Of a stretch of DNA of 64,000 nt, positions 33,893 through 49,220 are shown one piece after another (within the stretch, counting starts at the first letter, position 1; each line of letters starts with the position of its first letter). A program made the position numbers and the translations under genes. Where the stretch lies: contig NC_081405.1 in assembly GCF_030272615.1 (NCBI RefSeq), forward strand, positions 317,365,041-317,429,040, given 5' to 3'. The notes under the pieces are model-generated. The model worked only from the letters and a program-made list of their open reading frames with translations. It had not been told where the DNA came from and searched no databases. The stretch comes from Cryptomeria japonica. Lineage: Eukaryota > Streptophyta > Pinopsida > Cupressales > Cupressaceae.

Positions 33893-34096
33893 ATATTATT
33901 ATTTTGGATTAATTATTTGAGGCTATCTCTAAGGGGGACGTTAGTTGCTGTTGTGAGTTTTGAGGATTTGAATAGAAAGAGCTAACATTTTTTTGACTCG
34001 AAGCCTTTTTCCTTGATGGAAAAGGAGGAGAGAATGAGAAGTTGGCAAAGAGAATGAGAAGATGTGAGTATTAAATTAATTGCCAAAGGGGGAGAA
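33893..34096 (+). other. D: 3' untranslated region with two purine tracts
   Basis: TCTAAGGGGGACG at about 33930-33942 and ATTGCCAAAGGGGGAGAA at about 34080-34097. The expected 3' LTR beginning TGTTG does not follow; the sequence changes to unrelated AT-rich DNA. Confidence 0.6.
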
Positions 34097-35212
34097 TATT
34101 ATATTAAAAATCATTGATAATTTTTCTGGATAAAAACTCAATGTTATGTCACACTTTTATAAAAGCGCCGACCAACAGAAATAAAACTTTTTAACTTCGA
34201 CCGCAGAAAAGTGACATTTCTAAATTGAATTTTGAAATGATGTAAACTAACCAAATGTAGAAATATCAATGAAATTTATGTCTATTATTTTGAAAAAAAT
34301 TTAGGAAAAACATTGATATTTTTCTTATAATTTCAAAGACAAATTTTTCATTGCTGAAAAATACTGAACATAGGGGGTTCTAGTCGGCGCCACACAAGAA
34401 AATGAAAATGGACTTATTTTTTTTTGATTGTTTTTTTCCAAATAGAGAATATACATATGCAGTGTTAAATAAAAATAATTTAAATTTTCATGTATATTTT
34501 TCTCATTATAATATTTTGAAGTCCAACATAGATAAATTTGACTATTTTTGGTCAGCGTCGCCTCTTGAATAGTAAATTTATCATTAACCAAAAACAAAAA
34601 ATACCCTTTTCGAGAAGATTCTCTCATCTAATGAAAAATTATTTTTTTCTTTTTTTTTTTAATTTCGAATCAACCTCTTTTTTTACTTTAAAAGGCTACT
34701 CGCAATGTTTAATTAATAAAAATTGGGATGGTTATTTTCAAACTTTATAGGTAATCTATCAAGACATATTCCCACAAGAGAAGTTTAGTTGACATGAGGA
34801 AAAGTCAAGGATTCTTTTAAGAGAATGTTGCTGACCAAAAAATAGGCTATGGACATTGGTCCAAAGAGATAAAGGTGTAATCTGGCAATAGCAATTCACA
34901 AATAAGTTAAAAGTCTATTATCAAAGGGTTGGAATCCTAAAGGGAGATATAGGTAGAAGATGGAATTTATAGTCACTAGGTGACTAGGATAAGAAAGCCA
35001 AGACTAAGGGAATTGATAAAATACATACTTAATAAAGGAGCTATAAGATATATTGAGATATTAATATAAACAGTCTACCTTACTACTCTAATACTATGTG
35101 ATATTTCTTTTCAATTAAGTAGTTAGATCAGATTTAAAATCCATGTAATTGATCACCTCAATAGAAATGTATATGGGGTTTTAAAGCTTCAACTGGCATA
35201 AATCCTTTGGGA

Positions 35213-35218
<6 letters not shown>
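34097..35218. other. Unassigned sequence right of D
   Basis: AT-rich, no coding region recognised. It contains an inverted pair of a GC-rich word: GCGCCGACCAACAGAA at about 34165-34180 and TTCTAGTCGGCGCC at about 34378-34391, plus a related TGGTCAGCGTCGCC at about 34548-34561. These might belong to an unrecognised DNA element. Confidence 0.3.

Positions 35219-35291
<73 letters not shown>
35219..35291. repeat. CT/AG microsatellite
   Basis: A perfect run of about 36 CT units, followed by an impure CT-rich stretch to about 35345. The ERERER frame on the opposite strand is an artefact of this repeat. Confidence 0.97.
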
Positions 35292-35294
<3 letters not shown>

Positions 35295-35345
35295 TTCCCC
35301 ACCCTTCCCATCTCTCCACCACCTCTCTCCCCCTCTCTCTCTCTC

Positions 35346-35979
35346 AAAAACATATGTTTCATAACACTTAGGTAGATGCCAAAGTGATAACACTAAAGTT
35401 TGGAGACCAAAGGTGCATACGAATTAAGTTTCCTTAACCTATATGCATTTTTTGCCCATAAAGTGGTTCTTTCATCTTTGCTACCAACAAGCAATGACTA
35501 TAATGTCAAAAACCTATACATGGTTTTAAACATAAAAAAAGCATATGGATATTTTACACTATAGGCATTGTATTTTAGGGAACACAAACACTTATAGTTT
35601 AAGGGAAAGTAACTTGTATGAATTTTATATAGTTAAAGTCGTAATGTCCCTTGTGAGGAACCTCAAGGAACTAGATAAGCATACATACAACAATAGATAA
35701 ATGAAATAATTCTTTTTAAGAAACATTCAATGACAAGTATTTATTAGGACTTACAACACATAAATTTCCAAGATATTCCTCAACTTCATATACAATTCAA
35801 ATTGCATGAAACATAAAATAATATTCATAAACATTCATACATATTACATTTCAACTATCTTAATGAATTGCATATGATTAACCTATCTAAACCATGTTAA
35901 GCTAATCATCAACTGAAATATAACATAACTAATAAACACATAATAGTTTGTCAGTATCAAAAAAGATAGAGCTCCGAAA
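35346..35979. other. Unassigned AT-rich sequence before the LINE
   Basis: No gene recognised. The last part may include the 5' untranslated region of the LINE, whose 5' end is not marked by a clear TSD. Confidence 0.3.
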
Positions 35980-37725
35980 ATGGGGGAAGGAAGTGGCAAT
36001 AGGGGAATTCAAAATTCAAACTCTCCACAAGATGGGAACCCTGGTTCCAATGATGGGAGTGGCCAGATCGTATCTAGTCCCATATGGGAGAAGGATAAGC
36101 CTTCGGACTCTCTGGAAGCTACTGCTATTCAGCAAACTGGTGATACCTTGCCAGAAAAGACTGAGGGTCCCTCTGGGCCCTTGGGGGAAGGGAACTGTGG
36201 GGGGCCCATTCCATGTGATGGCTCCGGGGTGAGAGGAATAGAATCTAAAAAATGGTCTTCTCTATTTGGAACTAGACCAACTGGTAAATCCTCACTCCCT
36301 CCTATCAAGAATTTATTTGATCCTTCTGAAGGTAAGTTTGCTATCTCTATTCCTGATCCGGTTTTGGATCACAACATTAATAGTATGTCAAACTCTTTGG
36401 TAGGAAAATACATGGGGCCACATCCTAATATTGAAATTGTTAGGACCTATTTCAAATGAAAATGGTCCCTTAAGGGTAATGTTGAAATTTTGGCCCTTCC
36501 CAAAGGCCTTTTGTCCTTTTCTTTTTCGTGCAAAGAAGATAAACTCTTGATTCTTTGCGAAAGTCCCTGGATGGTTGGAAAGATAGCCTTCGTTCTCCAT
36601 AAATGGCAACTGAATCTGAATATGAAAGACTCTCTTCTATCACAAGTTCCTATCTGGGTTAAGTTGCCATACCTGCCTCTAGAATATTGGCCTGAAAGTA
36701 TATTCTCTAGAATTGCAAACTATTTTGGTGAACTACTTTCTATAGACCCAGTTACAGCCTCTAAAAGGAGACTCACTCATGCTAGGTTTTCCATAGGGGT
36801 AGTCCATGATGGAGATATGTCGGATCAGATAGATCTAGTTTCAAAGCTGGGAACATGGAAGCAACATATTGAATATGAATCTATTCCCTTTGCCTACTTT
36901 CATTGTAAAAAAGTGGGGCACTGGGCAAAGTCATGTCCCACCAAAACTAAGGCAGAATCTAGGCAACCTAAGCCCCCCTCTGAGAACCAAAGGGCCCCAA
37001 ATAAAAAGGTTTGGCAAGTGAAAAGCTTAGATAGAAAAGATGAAATCCCTAATCACCCCTTGGGGGAGAAGATGGAAGTGACCTCTATCTCTAGGCCTTT
37101 TATGCAGGAAACTTAGAGAAATGATCCAGACAAAGTCAACCTCCCGATCACTTCTCAAGAAGGGGAGCAGAAAGACCAGACTAACCACCCTAACAATATT
37201 TCAGAAGTGGTGGCTGACACCTGTGAAGGAAATGAGCTGCAAGAGGAAAATTATCAACTAGAGGAAGGGGAAATCACTATTTCCGAAGAAGAAAATACTA
37301 ATTCATCTTCACTCATTCTTAGCTTCGAAATCCAAGAAGCTCAAAAATGTGCAATTTTGGGCCTAAACCTCTTGGATTCAGTCTGGAGCTCAAAATCAGC
37401 CAACAATGATCTTAATGACTCAAATGCTTCTAGATCTCCTAAATGGGGAAATGAAGAAGAAATATCTAAAATATTAACCAACCTGGTAGCAAATCTAGAG
37501 ATAGATGTTGAATGGAAAATACCAAAGTAAAGGAGTAAGAAAGGATCAACTCCATCGACTTCTCTCATAAGAAAATCCAACAGAATTGCCCAAGTGGATG
37601 TCAAGTATACCTCCTCCCTAGGGCGTCCCTCTAACCACATAGTCAGAATTAAGGAGGCCAGCAAGAACATTGCAGATGGAACCTAGAAGACTCTTAAGGA
37701 GTTAGGAATTGGTAAGTACCTATGA
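35980..37725 (+). pseudogene. LINE ORF1: RNA-binding protein (DUF4283-like plus zinc knuckle)
   Basis: A single frame from the ATG at 35980 (MGEGSGNRGIQNSN) to TGA at 37723-37725, about 580 codons with in-frame stops at 36457 (TGA), 37114 (TAG), 37528 (TAA) and 37684 (TAG). About residues 130-300 resemble the DUF4283 region common in plant LINE ORF1 and related proteins: CESPWMVGKIAFVLHKWQ, PIWVKLPYLPLEYWPES and FGELLSIDPVT. The zinc knuckle at about 36895-36938 reads YFHCKKVGHWAKSC, so the first Cys is replaced by Phe. The C-terminal part is acidic and low-complexity. Its role is binding LINE RNA in the ribonucleoprotein. Its stop overlaps the ORF2 start. Confidence 0.82.
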
Positions 37726-40700
37726 AGATTATTGCTTGGAATATTAGGGGACTTAATAACCCCCATAAGCAAGACATTATCAGGAATATAATAAGGGATA
37801 GTAAACCTGATATCTTTCTAATTCAAGAAACCAAAATGAGTAAAGAGAAAGTTGAATCTTTGAAGTTTTTCAAAAATAGAAAAGTCGGTTGTGGAAGTTT
37901 TGAAGGTGCTTCAGGAGGCATTGCTACCATCTAGAATCTCAATTCTATCAAAGGGAAAATTATCATCCAGGACAATAATTTCTCGTGTATCAAATTCGAG
38001 CATATGAAAGATGGTGCTACTTGGGTCCTTACTAACATCTATGCTCCCAACACCTTAAAGGCTAAAAATTCCTTCTGGAAAAATCTTATTCAAGCTAGGG
38101 ACAGCATTAGGAATCTTAGTTGGTTGGTTATGGGAGATTTTAACACTCCTTTGAGAGAAGAGGAAAAATATGGAGGAAGCCACCCCAGTTGGAAAGCAGA
38201 TTGGCCCTTACGAACTTCATAAATTCTCAGGCCCTCAATGATTTGGAAATTCAGGGATGTAATTATACTTGGACTAATAGGAGAACTAGTACTGACCTCA
38301 TCCAAGTCCGCCTAGATAGGACTCTCATTTTCAATGACTAGTTTGGTCATTATTCCTGTTCTCTATCGGCTCACATTCAGGCTAGCTTGAATCATTTTCC
38401 CATTACCTTTAATGTTGAATCCATCAATAGAAGGAGAAAATTCCCCTTTAGATTTGAAAAAATGTGGACCCTCCACCTAGACATCAAAAGTAATATCCAT
38501 AAATGGTGGAGCATCCAAGTGGAAGGAACTGCAATGTATAGAGTTGTTAAGAAGCTTAAGAGTATTAAGGATAACATAAGAATCTAGAATAAATCCAACT
38601 TTTGAAACATTTTTGAGGCCAAAAGTAAAGTCTAGGAGGATCTCAAAGAAATTCAAACTCAAATCCTAAAAGATGGTTTTAGAACTGTGTCCATTGCTGA
38701 AGAAAATGAGGTTCTCAAAAAATATCACGACATCATTGCCAAAGATGAATACTTTTGGAAGCATAGATCAAGAAGCATCTAGCTTAAGGAAGGTGATAGG
38801 AACAAAAGATTCTTCCATATGTCAACTATCAAGAATAAAATAGTTAACAGGATCTCCAAACTCATGGTGGATAAAAGGGAGATTACTAAGGAGGAGGAAA
38901 TCAGAAAGGAAGCCAAAAGTTTTTTTTCGGATCTGCTAAAGAGGGATAACAGATTGGATGTTGAAGACCAATCTTCTTTTCTCCTTAACATCCCTTGTCT
39001 CATAGATGATTATAAGAATGCTTCCCTTTCCTCCATTCCTTATAATCAAGAAATAAAAAATGTTGTCTTCTCCTTTGATGGTAACAAAGCATCAGGACCG
39101 GATGGTTTTCCAATGTTCTTCTTCCAAGATTTTTGGGACATTGTCAGGAAAGATGTTACCGATGGAGTCAAGGAATTTTTCAAAGCTAGGAAACTTCTGA
39201 AAGAAATCAACACCACTTTTCTAGCTCTCATTCCTAAATCTCAATGGGCTGACTCCATGGACAAATTCAAACCTATCAGTCTCTACAATTCCTTTTATAA
39301 GATAATATCTAAGGTCCTTACGACCAAATTGCTTTCCATCCTTCCAGCTATTATTAGCCACCAGCAAACTTGTTTTATCCCTAGTCATTAAATTATAGAT
39401 TCTATTATCACTGTTCATGAGAACATCCATTCTCTAGTTAAAGCTAAGAAGCAGGGTCTTATTCTTAAGCTTGACCTCTCCAAAGCCTATGATAGGGTTG
39501 ACTAAAATTTTCTCTTGAAGGTCCTCAGGTCTTTTGGTTTCTCCTCCAGAGTTGTGGATCTCATCACCCATCTTATCTCTTCTACTTCTTTTTTTGTCCT
39601 TATCAACGATTCACCTTCCCCTTTTTTCCAAGCTTCTAGAGGTCTAAGGCAAGGGGATCGTATTTCCCCTATCCTTTTTATTATTATGGCAGAATGCTTT
39701 AGAAGGAATATGGATAATTTGGTGCTGCAAGGCTCCTTTAAGGGCCTCCACCCATCCTCTATTGATCTGATTTGTTCTCATCAAAAATTTGTCAATGATA
39801 CTATTATCATGGGGGACTCTAGTATCTTTGAAGCTAAAATTTTGAAGAGTAATCTTTGCAAGTTTGCCTCTGCATCTGGCCAGATTATCAATTGGACCAA
39901 AATCAAAGTTTTTTTCATCAACACTTCAGAGAGAAGACAACAAAGAATCAGTATAATCCTGGAGTGTAGGATTGCTGATCTTCCTGCAAAATACCTTGGT
40001 CTCCCTATGGGCACTGCTCCTCCTAACTCCTTCTAGAGCTCTCTTGTGGAAAAATTCCAGAAAAAGTTAGCTAGATGGAAAGGAGCCCTCCTTAGTCAGG
40101 TTGGCAAGCTCCAACTTCTTAAAGCTTCTCATCAAAGTATTTTGATATATGCGCTCAGCCTTTTTAGAATTCCTGTGAAGTATGCTAATGCTATTGAGAA
40201 AATCCAAAGAAGATTCCTTTGGTCTGGGGTTGAGGACAAGAAAAGAATGTCCCTAGTGGCTTGGGATCAAGTTTGTAAACTGAAGAAACATGGCGGGTCG
40301 GGACTGAGAAGGGTCCGTACTCTGAATGAAGCACTTCTATCCAAACAAGTCTGGAGAATGTTCCATATTGATACTGAATGGTGTAAAATTTGGTGAAGTA
40401 AGTACTTTGTTCTTTCCTCTTTCCTGTCTTCTTTTATCAACTCCAACATTAGTATTAATGGTTCCCACATATGGAATTATGCTTCAAAATGTAAAGAAAG
40501 TATAGCTAAAGGAGTGATCTGGAAAGTTGGAAATGGTAGGAAAGTTCAATTCTAGGAGGATCCCTAGCTTTTTGAAAAACCTCTAATAGAAATCAATGAA
40601 TGGGCCCCCTTTTCTCCCTCTTGTATTAGATCTTATGGCTCCTTAGTTGCCGAGTATTGGACTGGCAATGAATGGCAGAATATTGAAAGCATTCACCCAA

Positions 40701-42013
40701 GCCTCTCTAAGCTTAAGACTCATATGTCTATGGTCTGGTTGAATAATGAAGCTGACTCCCTGATATGGAAACATAATCCTAAAGGTACCCTCACTATCTC
40801 TTCCATGTTTGGTATCCTAACCCCTTATCCTTCAGTGATTCCCATCTAGTCTAAAGTCTAGATTAGAGGCCTTACCCCCAAGATCAACTTCTTCTTCTGG
40901 ACCGTCCTTCACAACAAAATCTTAACCCTTGACAACCTAAAATGTAGAGGCTTCACTTTCCCTAATAGATGTGCTCTTTGCCTTCAGGAAGAAGAGTTTG
41001 TGGATCACCTAGCCATCCACTGTCCCTTCTCAGCCTCCATTTGGGAAAGGTTCCTCATTAGTTTTATTATTAGTTGGGTGTTCCCCAAAACCATCTCAGA
41101 TTTGTTCTCCTCCTGGAACATAAAATGGTCTAACTCTTTTTTGAGTTATTTGTGGTAGCTCTCGCTTCCTCACATCTTGTGGGGTCTTTGGAAAAAAAGA
41201 AATAACTGAATCTTCAAGGATGTTTCACTCAACCAGGATATTGTGTTCCAAATAATCCAATGGGCTATTTAGGAGAATATAGAGATCAATGAGGGTCCTT
41301 GTGTTGCGAACAACCTTCAGGGAGCTATCATTCTTAGGGCTTGGAACAAGAAGTGTTCTGATAGCTTTAACCTCTTTCATAATAAAAGGCTTGATGCTAT
41401 TTGGCAAACTCCTCCCCAAGGTTGGTTCAAAGTTAATTTTGATACTGCTGCCAAAGGTAACCCGGGTCCTTCAAGTTGTGGTGCTGTTCTAAGAGATGAC
41501 AAAGGAATGTGCAAGGAAATGGTTGCTATCCCTATTGAGGTTCAAACTAACCATAAAGTCGAAGCAATGGCTGCTCTCCAAGGTATCTTCCTAGCCAAAA
41601 AATGGAATTGTCCCTACCTTTGGATTGAAGGGGATTCAAACAATATCATAAATTGTCTTAAGGGGTTCTCAAAACCTTCTTGGTTGATCAACAACATTAT
41701 TACCTCTGCTACAAACCTCATTTGCACCTTCAAAAAAAGCTACATTTCCCACATTTACCGGGAGGCCAACGGTTCTACTGACTAGGCTACCACCACGGCA
41801 GTTAATAAGGAAGTAATGACCACGTGGACAGGAGAACATGTACTCCCCGAAGATGTTAGGCAAATCATTTGTCATGATCGTTATAGAAGTACTCCTAAGA
41901 TTCTCGAGCAGGTTATTGTTGGAAAGTTATTGGTGTTAAATAAGAGCAAGTTATTGTTATTTATTTCCCATTGGTATACATCTAATGAGGGTAATAGGAA
42001 TAATCTTTTATGA
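37722..42013 (+). pseudogene. LINE ORF2: endonuclease, reverse transcriptase, RNase H
   Basis: The ATG at 37722 overlaps the ORF1 stop as ATGA. N-terminal exonuclease/endonuclease/phosphatase domain: MKIIAWNIRGLNN, FLIQETKMS, TNIYAPNT and MGDFNTPL (about 38130-38153). A frameshift near 38205-38225 changes the frame, which then stays the same to the end. RT blocks: NKASGPDGFP (about 39083-39112), FKPISLYNSFYKIISKVL, LKLDLSKAYDRVD, GLRQGDRISPILF (about 39641-39679), and FVNDTIIMGD (about 39788-39817), where the catalytic YADD-type motif has lost an Asp. A zinc-binding RT-associated motif CALCLQEEEFVDHLAIHC is at about 40974-41028. RNase H: NFDTAAKGNPGPSSCGAVLR (about 41436-41496), VEAMAALQG and IEGDSNNIINCL. 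Many TAG stops. Confidence 0.87.
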
Positions 42014-43187
42014 TAGTTTTAAACTTATATCCTTAATGTGTTAATACTCCTTCATATTTTCATTGCAAAGAGATATCTAAATTATTGGTTATATGAGTTC
42101 CTTCTAAGAAAAACGCTCATTTCAATCTTGAAAGTTTATATCAATGACTTTTTAATTTTCTCTTACTCTAGCATAAAAAATTGTCTTTGTGTAAAAACAA
42201 AAATTACATTCAAGGAAGATATAGGGATGCTTATGTAAGGCATTATGGGGGAATGAATATTAATAAAGTTCATTTATAAATTTAAATATTAAAGGAAAGT
42301 CATATTCCATATCATTTAAATAGATAGGGTTTACCCTAATAATAAATATTGAATCAGTCCCACGTAAATTGTATGAACATGTAAATATAGATATGGTCAT
42401 CACAATCACACAATATAAAATTAAAAAAAAAAATCAAACATATTATAATTTGAATATTTTCATATTCATTGTACACCTCCCTAGATAATACTAAAAATTA
42501 GGAATTGACTCTTCCAACTAAGCACACTGGAATATCCCTATTGTATTTTTAGAAATATATAAGTGTTTCATTTCTACATATGAGATCTAGGTCTATCATG
42601 AAAAATAATGCTTAACTATGATGTGAATGGTGCTATATAAACAAATTTATTAAATTAATAAACACAAAAAATCACAAATTCTACATACCCATATACTTAT
42701 AAGACAATATAGTTTATTTGACAAGAATAGAGGAAAGATAAAATATCTCTAACTTTGAAATAAAAGTAATATTTTAAAAAAAAATATTATAAATAAATAG
42801 AAGAAACATTTTCGAACATTAAAGGGCATAGAGCTTAAGGGAGGCATGAGAGCCAACAAAATAATAATAATAATATCATTGTTTAAAGAATAACAACTCT
42901 GTGAGAAAATATTATGTATATATCTATAATTGATTTTAAATCAAAATACTATATATATAAATATAATAATAATAATTCTATTAAGCACACCCAAAGAGAA
43001 TATGAGTTGGAAGTTGATTCAATTCCTTCCATACATAGTGAAAGCAAGAGTGGGAATGAAATCATATAAGTTTACATGTAATGGTCGTAAAATCCACTCT
43101 ACTCCCCACTACACTACACATATGTGATTGTGATATGATAGAAATGTGTGATATGATGGCACTACTGACAAAGACATAAAATATTGT
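42014..43187. other. Unassigned AT-rich sequence after the LINE
   Basis: Possibly the LINE 3' untranslated region and tail up to an A11 run at about 42422-42433, then AT-rich DNA with short ATA/ATT runs. No coding region, terminal repeat or RNA gene seen. Confidence 0.3.
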
Positions 43188-47861
<4,674 letters not shown>

Positions 47862-47866
47862 ATCGT

Positions 47867-49220
47867 AACATTATTAGAGAATGTTTTTATCATGTCATCT
47901 CAAACATAATTTGTGTGGAGATAAAAGAGATAGACTACATTATTCTATACAAATTCTTTGTTTAATTTCATAAATAGAAATGGCCATGGAAGGATAAAAT
48001 AAGTAGTTCTTATAGTGTCACTGCTTTTCAATGTCATTTCCCAAGAAATTTGAAAATCTACTTTAGTCTCTCCTTTACGCTTTCCTTCAACATGCTCATA
48101 GTAAAGAATAAAATATTAAAAATAATCAACAGAACCAATTAGTCATGCACTTCAAGATAAAAAATGGAGGAGAGTGTTGTCCTAGATTCTAGTAATGGAG
48201 TTTCATCACGAGTATCATTCACATACAAGTTGAAAATACATCCATCCGTGTTCTTAAAAATATCAAAACATCCCACCTATCCTTTTGCAATATTTATTAG
48301 GTATGTGAAAATTTCTCATTTATTATGTTTAATTAGTATTTATTTATGTAATTATTTATTTATTTTAAGTATATCTAGTCTTAACTTCTCCTGCTTCATC
48401 ATTGCTCAACATATAAGTGTATAGGCATAAGAGTGTAATTTTTGGCTTAGATTCTTCAACTCTAAGAATATTGTAAAAAATATATAATAATATAATATAG
48501 AATGGAGTTCAAAGGTAGGTATACATAAGATCATTTGACTTCCCTATTACATTTTCATGATCACACATATTCCCATATAAAGTATCACATCTATCAATGT
48601 GATCATTCATTTTTTGTAATAATGTGGATATATACTTCCTTTGAATACTTCAGGCTTTTAATAATTTTATTAAATTTTCAAAAATTCAAATTAAAAAATG
48701 CAAAATACCCTTTTGAATCAAATGGCATGGAAGAAACTCTTTTCCAAACACACACAATTTGAAGAAATTTTTTTGAAATTTAAATATAAATATATAATTT
48801 CCTAATTAAATAATTAAGGATTGTTGAATCAATTTTATGAAGAGTGGCATGAGTAATTCAATAGGAAAAGTAGCTTAAATGTTATTTTTTTGAGATTCTT
48901 CAATCTCTATAATTTCATTAAGAATTACTACATTTTAAGATATTGACAAGCTGAAAAGAAGAAGTGATTAAAATATTTATTTTGTTCTTCATAATATCAT
49001 TATTAAATATAAAAAAAGGACTCTAGATCATGACTTGACAAGAGAAAATTTAAATTAACTAATTCTTATCTTTAATACAAGTAGATACACTCGTTAAGTA
49101 ATATACAAAGGAGAGCATATCATGCATGCCTTAGCTTTCATGTTAGACTCAAAACAGGCTTAAGCATTATCTTGTTTAAAAAAAGGGCTTATGTGTTGGT
49201 TCCATGTTGAAAAAAATTAA
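47867..49220. other. Unassigned AT-rich sequence
   Basis: No gene, RNA or element family recognised. Short ORFs here have no familiar motif and low-complexity composition. Confidence 0.3.

Larger units (their letters stand above)
4958..34096 (+). mobile_element. Element D: old Ty1/copia element split by element A
   Basis: D consists of 4958-9012 and 32690-34096. The 5' LTR, primer site, gag, protease, integrase and the start of RT lie left of A; the rest of RT, RNase H and the polypurine tract lie right of it. The five bases TATAG at 9008-9012 are repeated at 32690-32694. Removing A and one TATAG brings the block VYIEQ of copia RT back together across the junction. The 3' LTR expected after the polypurine tract at about 34082-34096 is absent, so D was also truncated or recombined there. 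Confidence 0.88.
35980..42013 (+). mobile_element. L1-type LINE, near full length, inactive
   Basis: Two consecutive ORFs of the plant L1 (RIL) plan: ORF1 with DUF4283-like region and zinc knuckle, and ORF2 with endonuclease, reverse transcriptase, Cys/His motif and C-terminal RNase H. Stops in both ORFs, one frameshift and a lost catalytic residue in RT show that it is dead. The 3' end is uncertain. An A-rich run at about 42422-42433 could be the tail, but no convincing TSD was found; a loose match lies at about 35840-35853. Confidence 0.88.

Noticed and set aside
35181-35393. Glu-Arg repeat ORF on the minus strand
   Set aside because: Produced by the CT microsatellite.
41289-41492. ORF in another frame of the LINE RNase H region
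   Set aside because: The neighbouring frame carries the RNase H motif NFDTAAKGNPG; this is a shadow.
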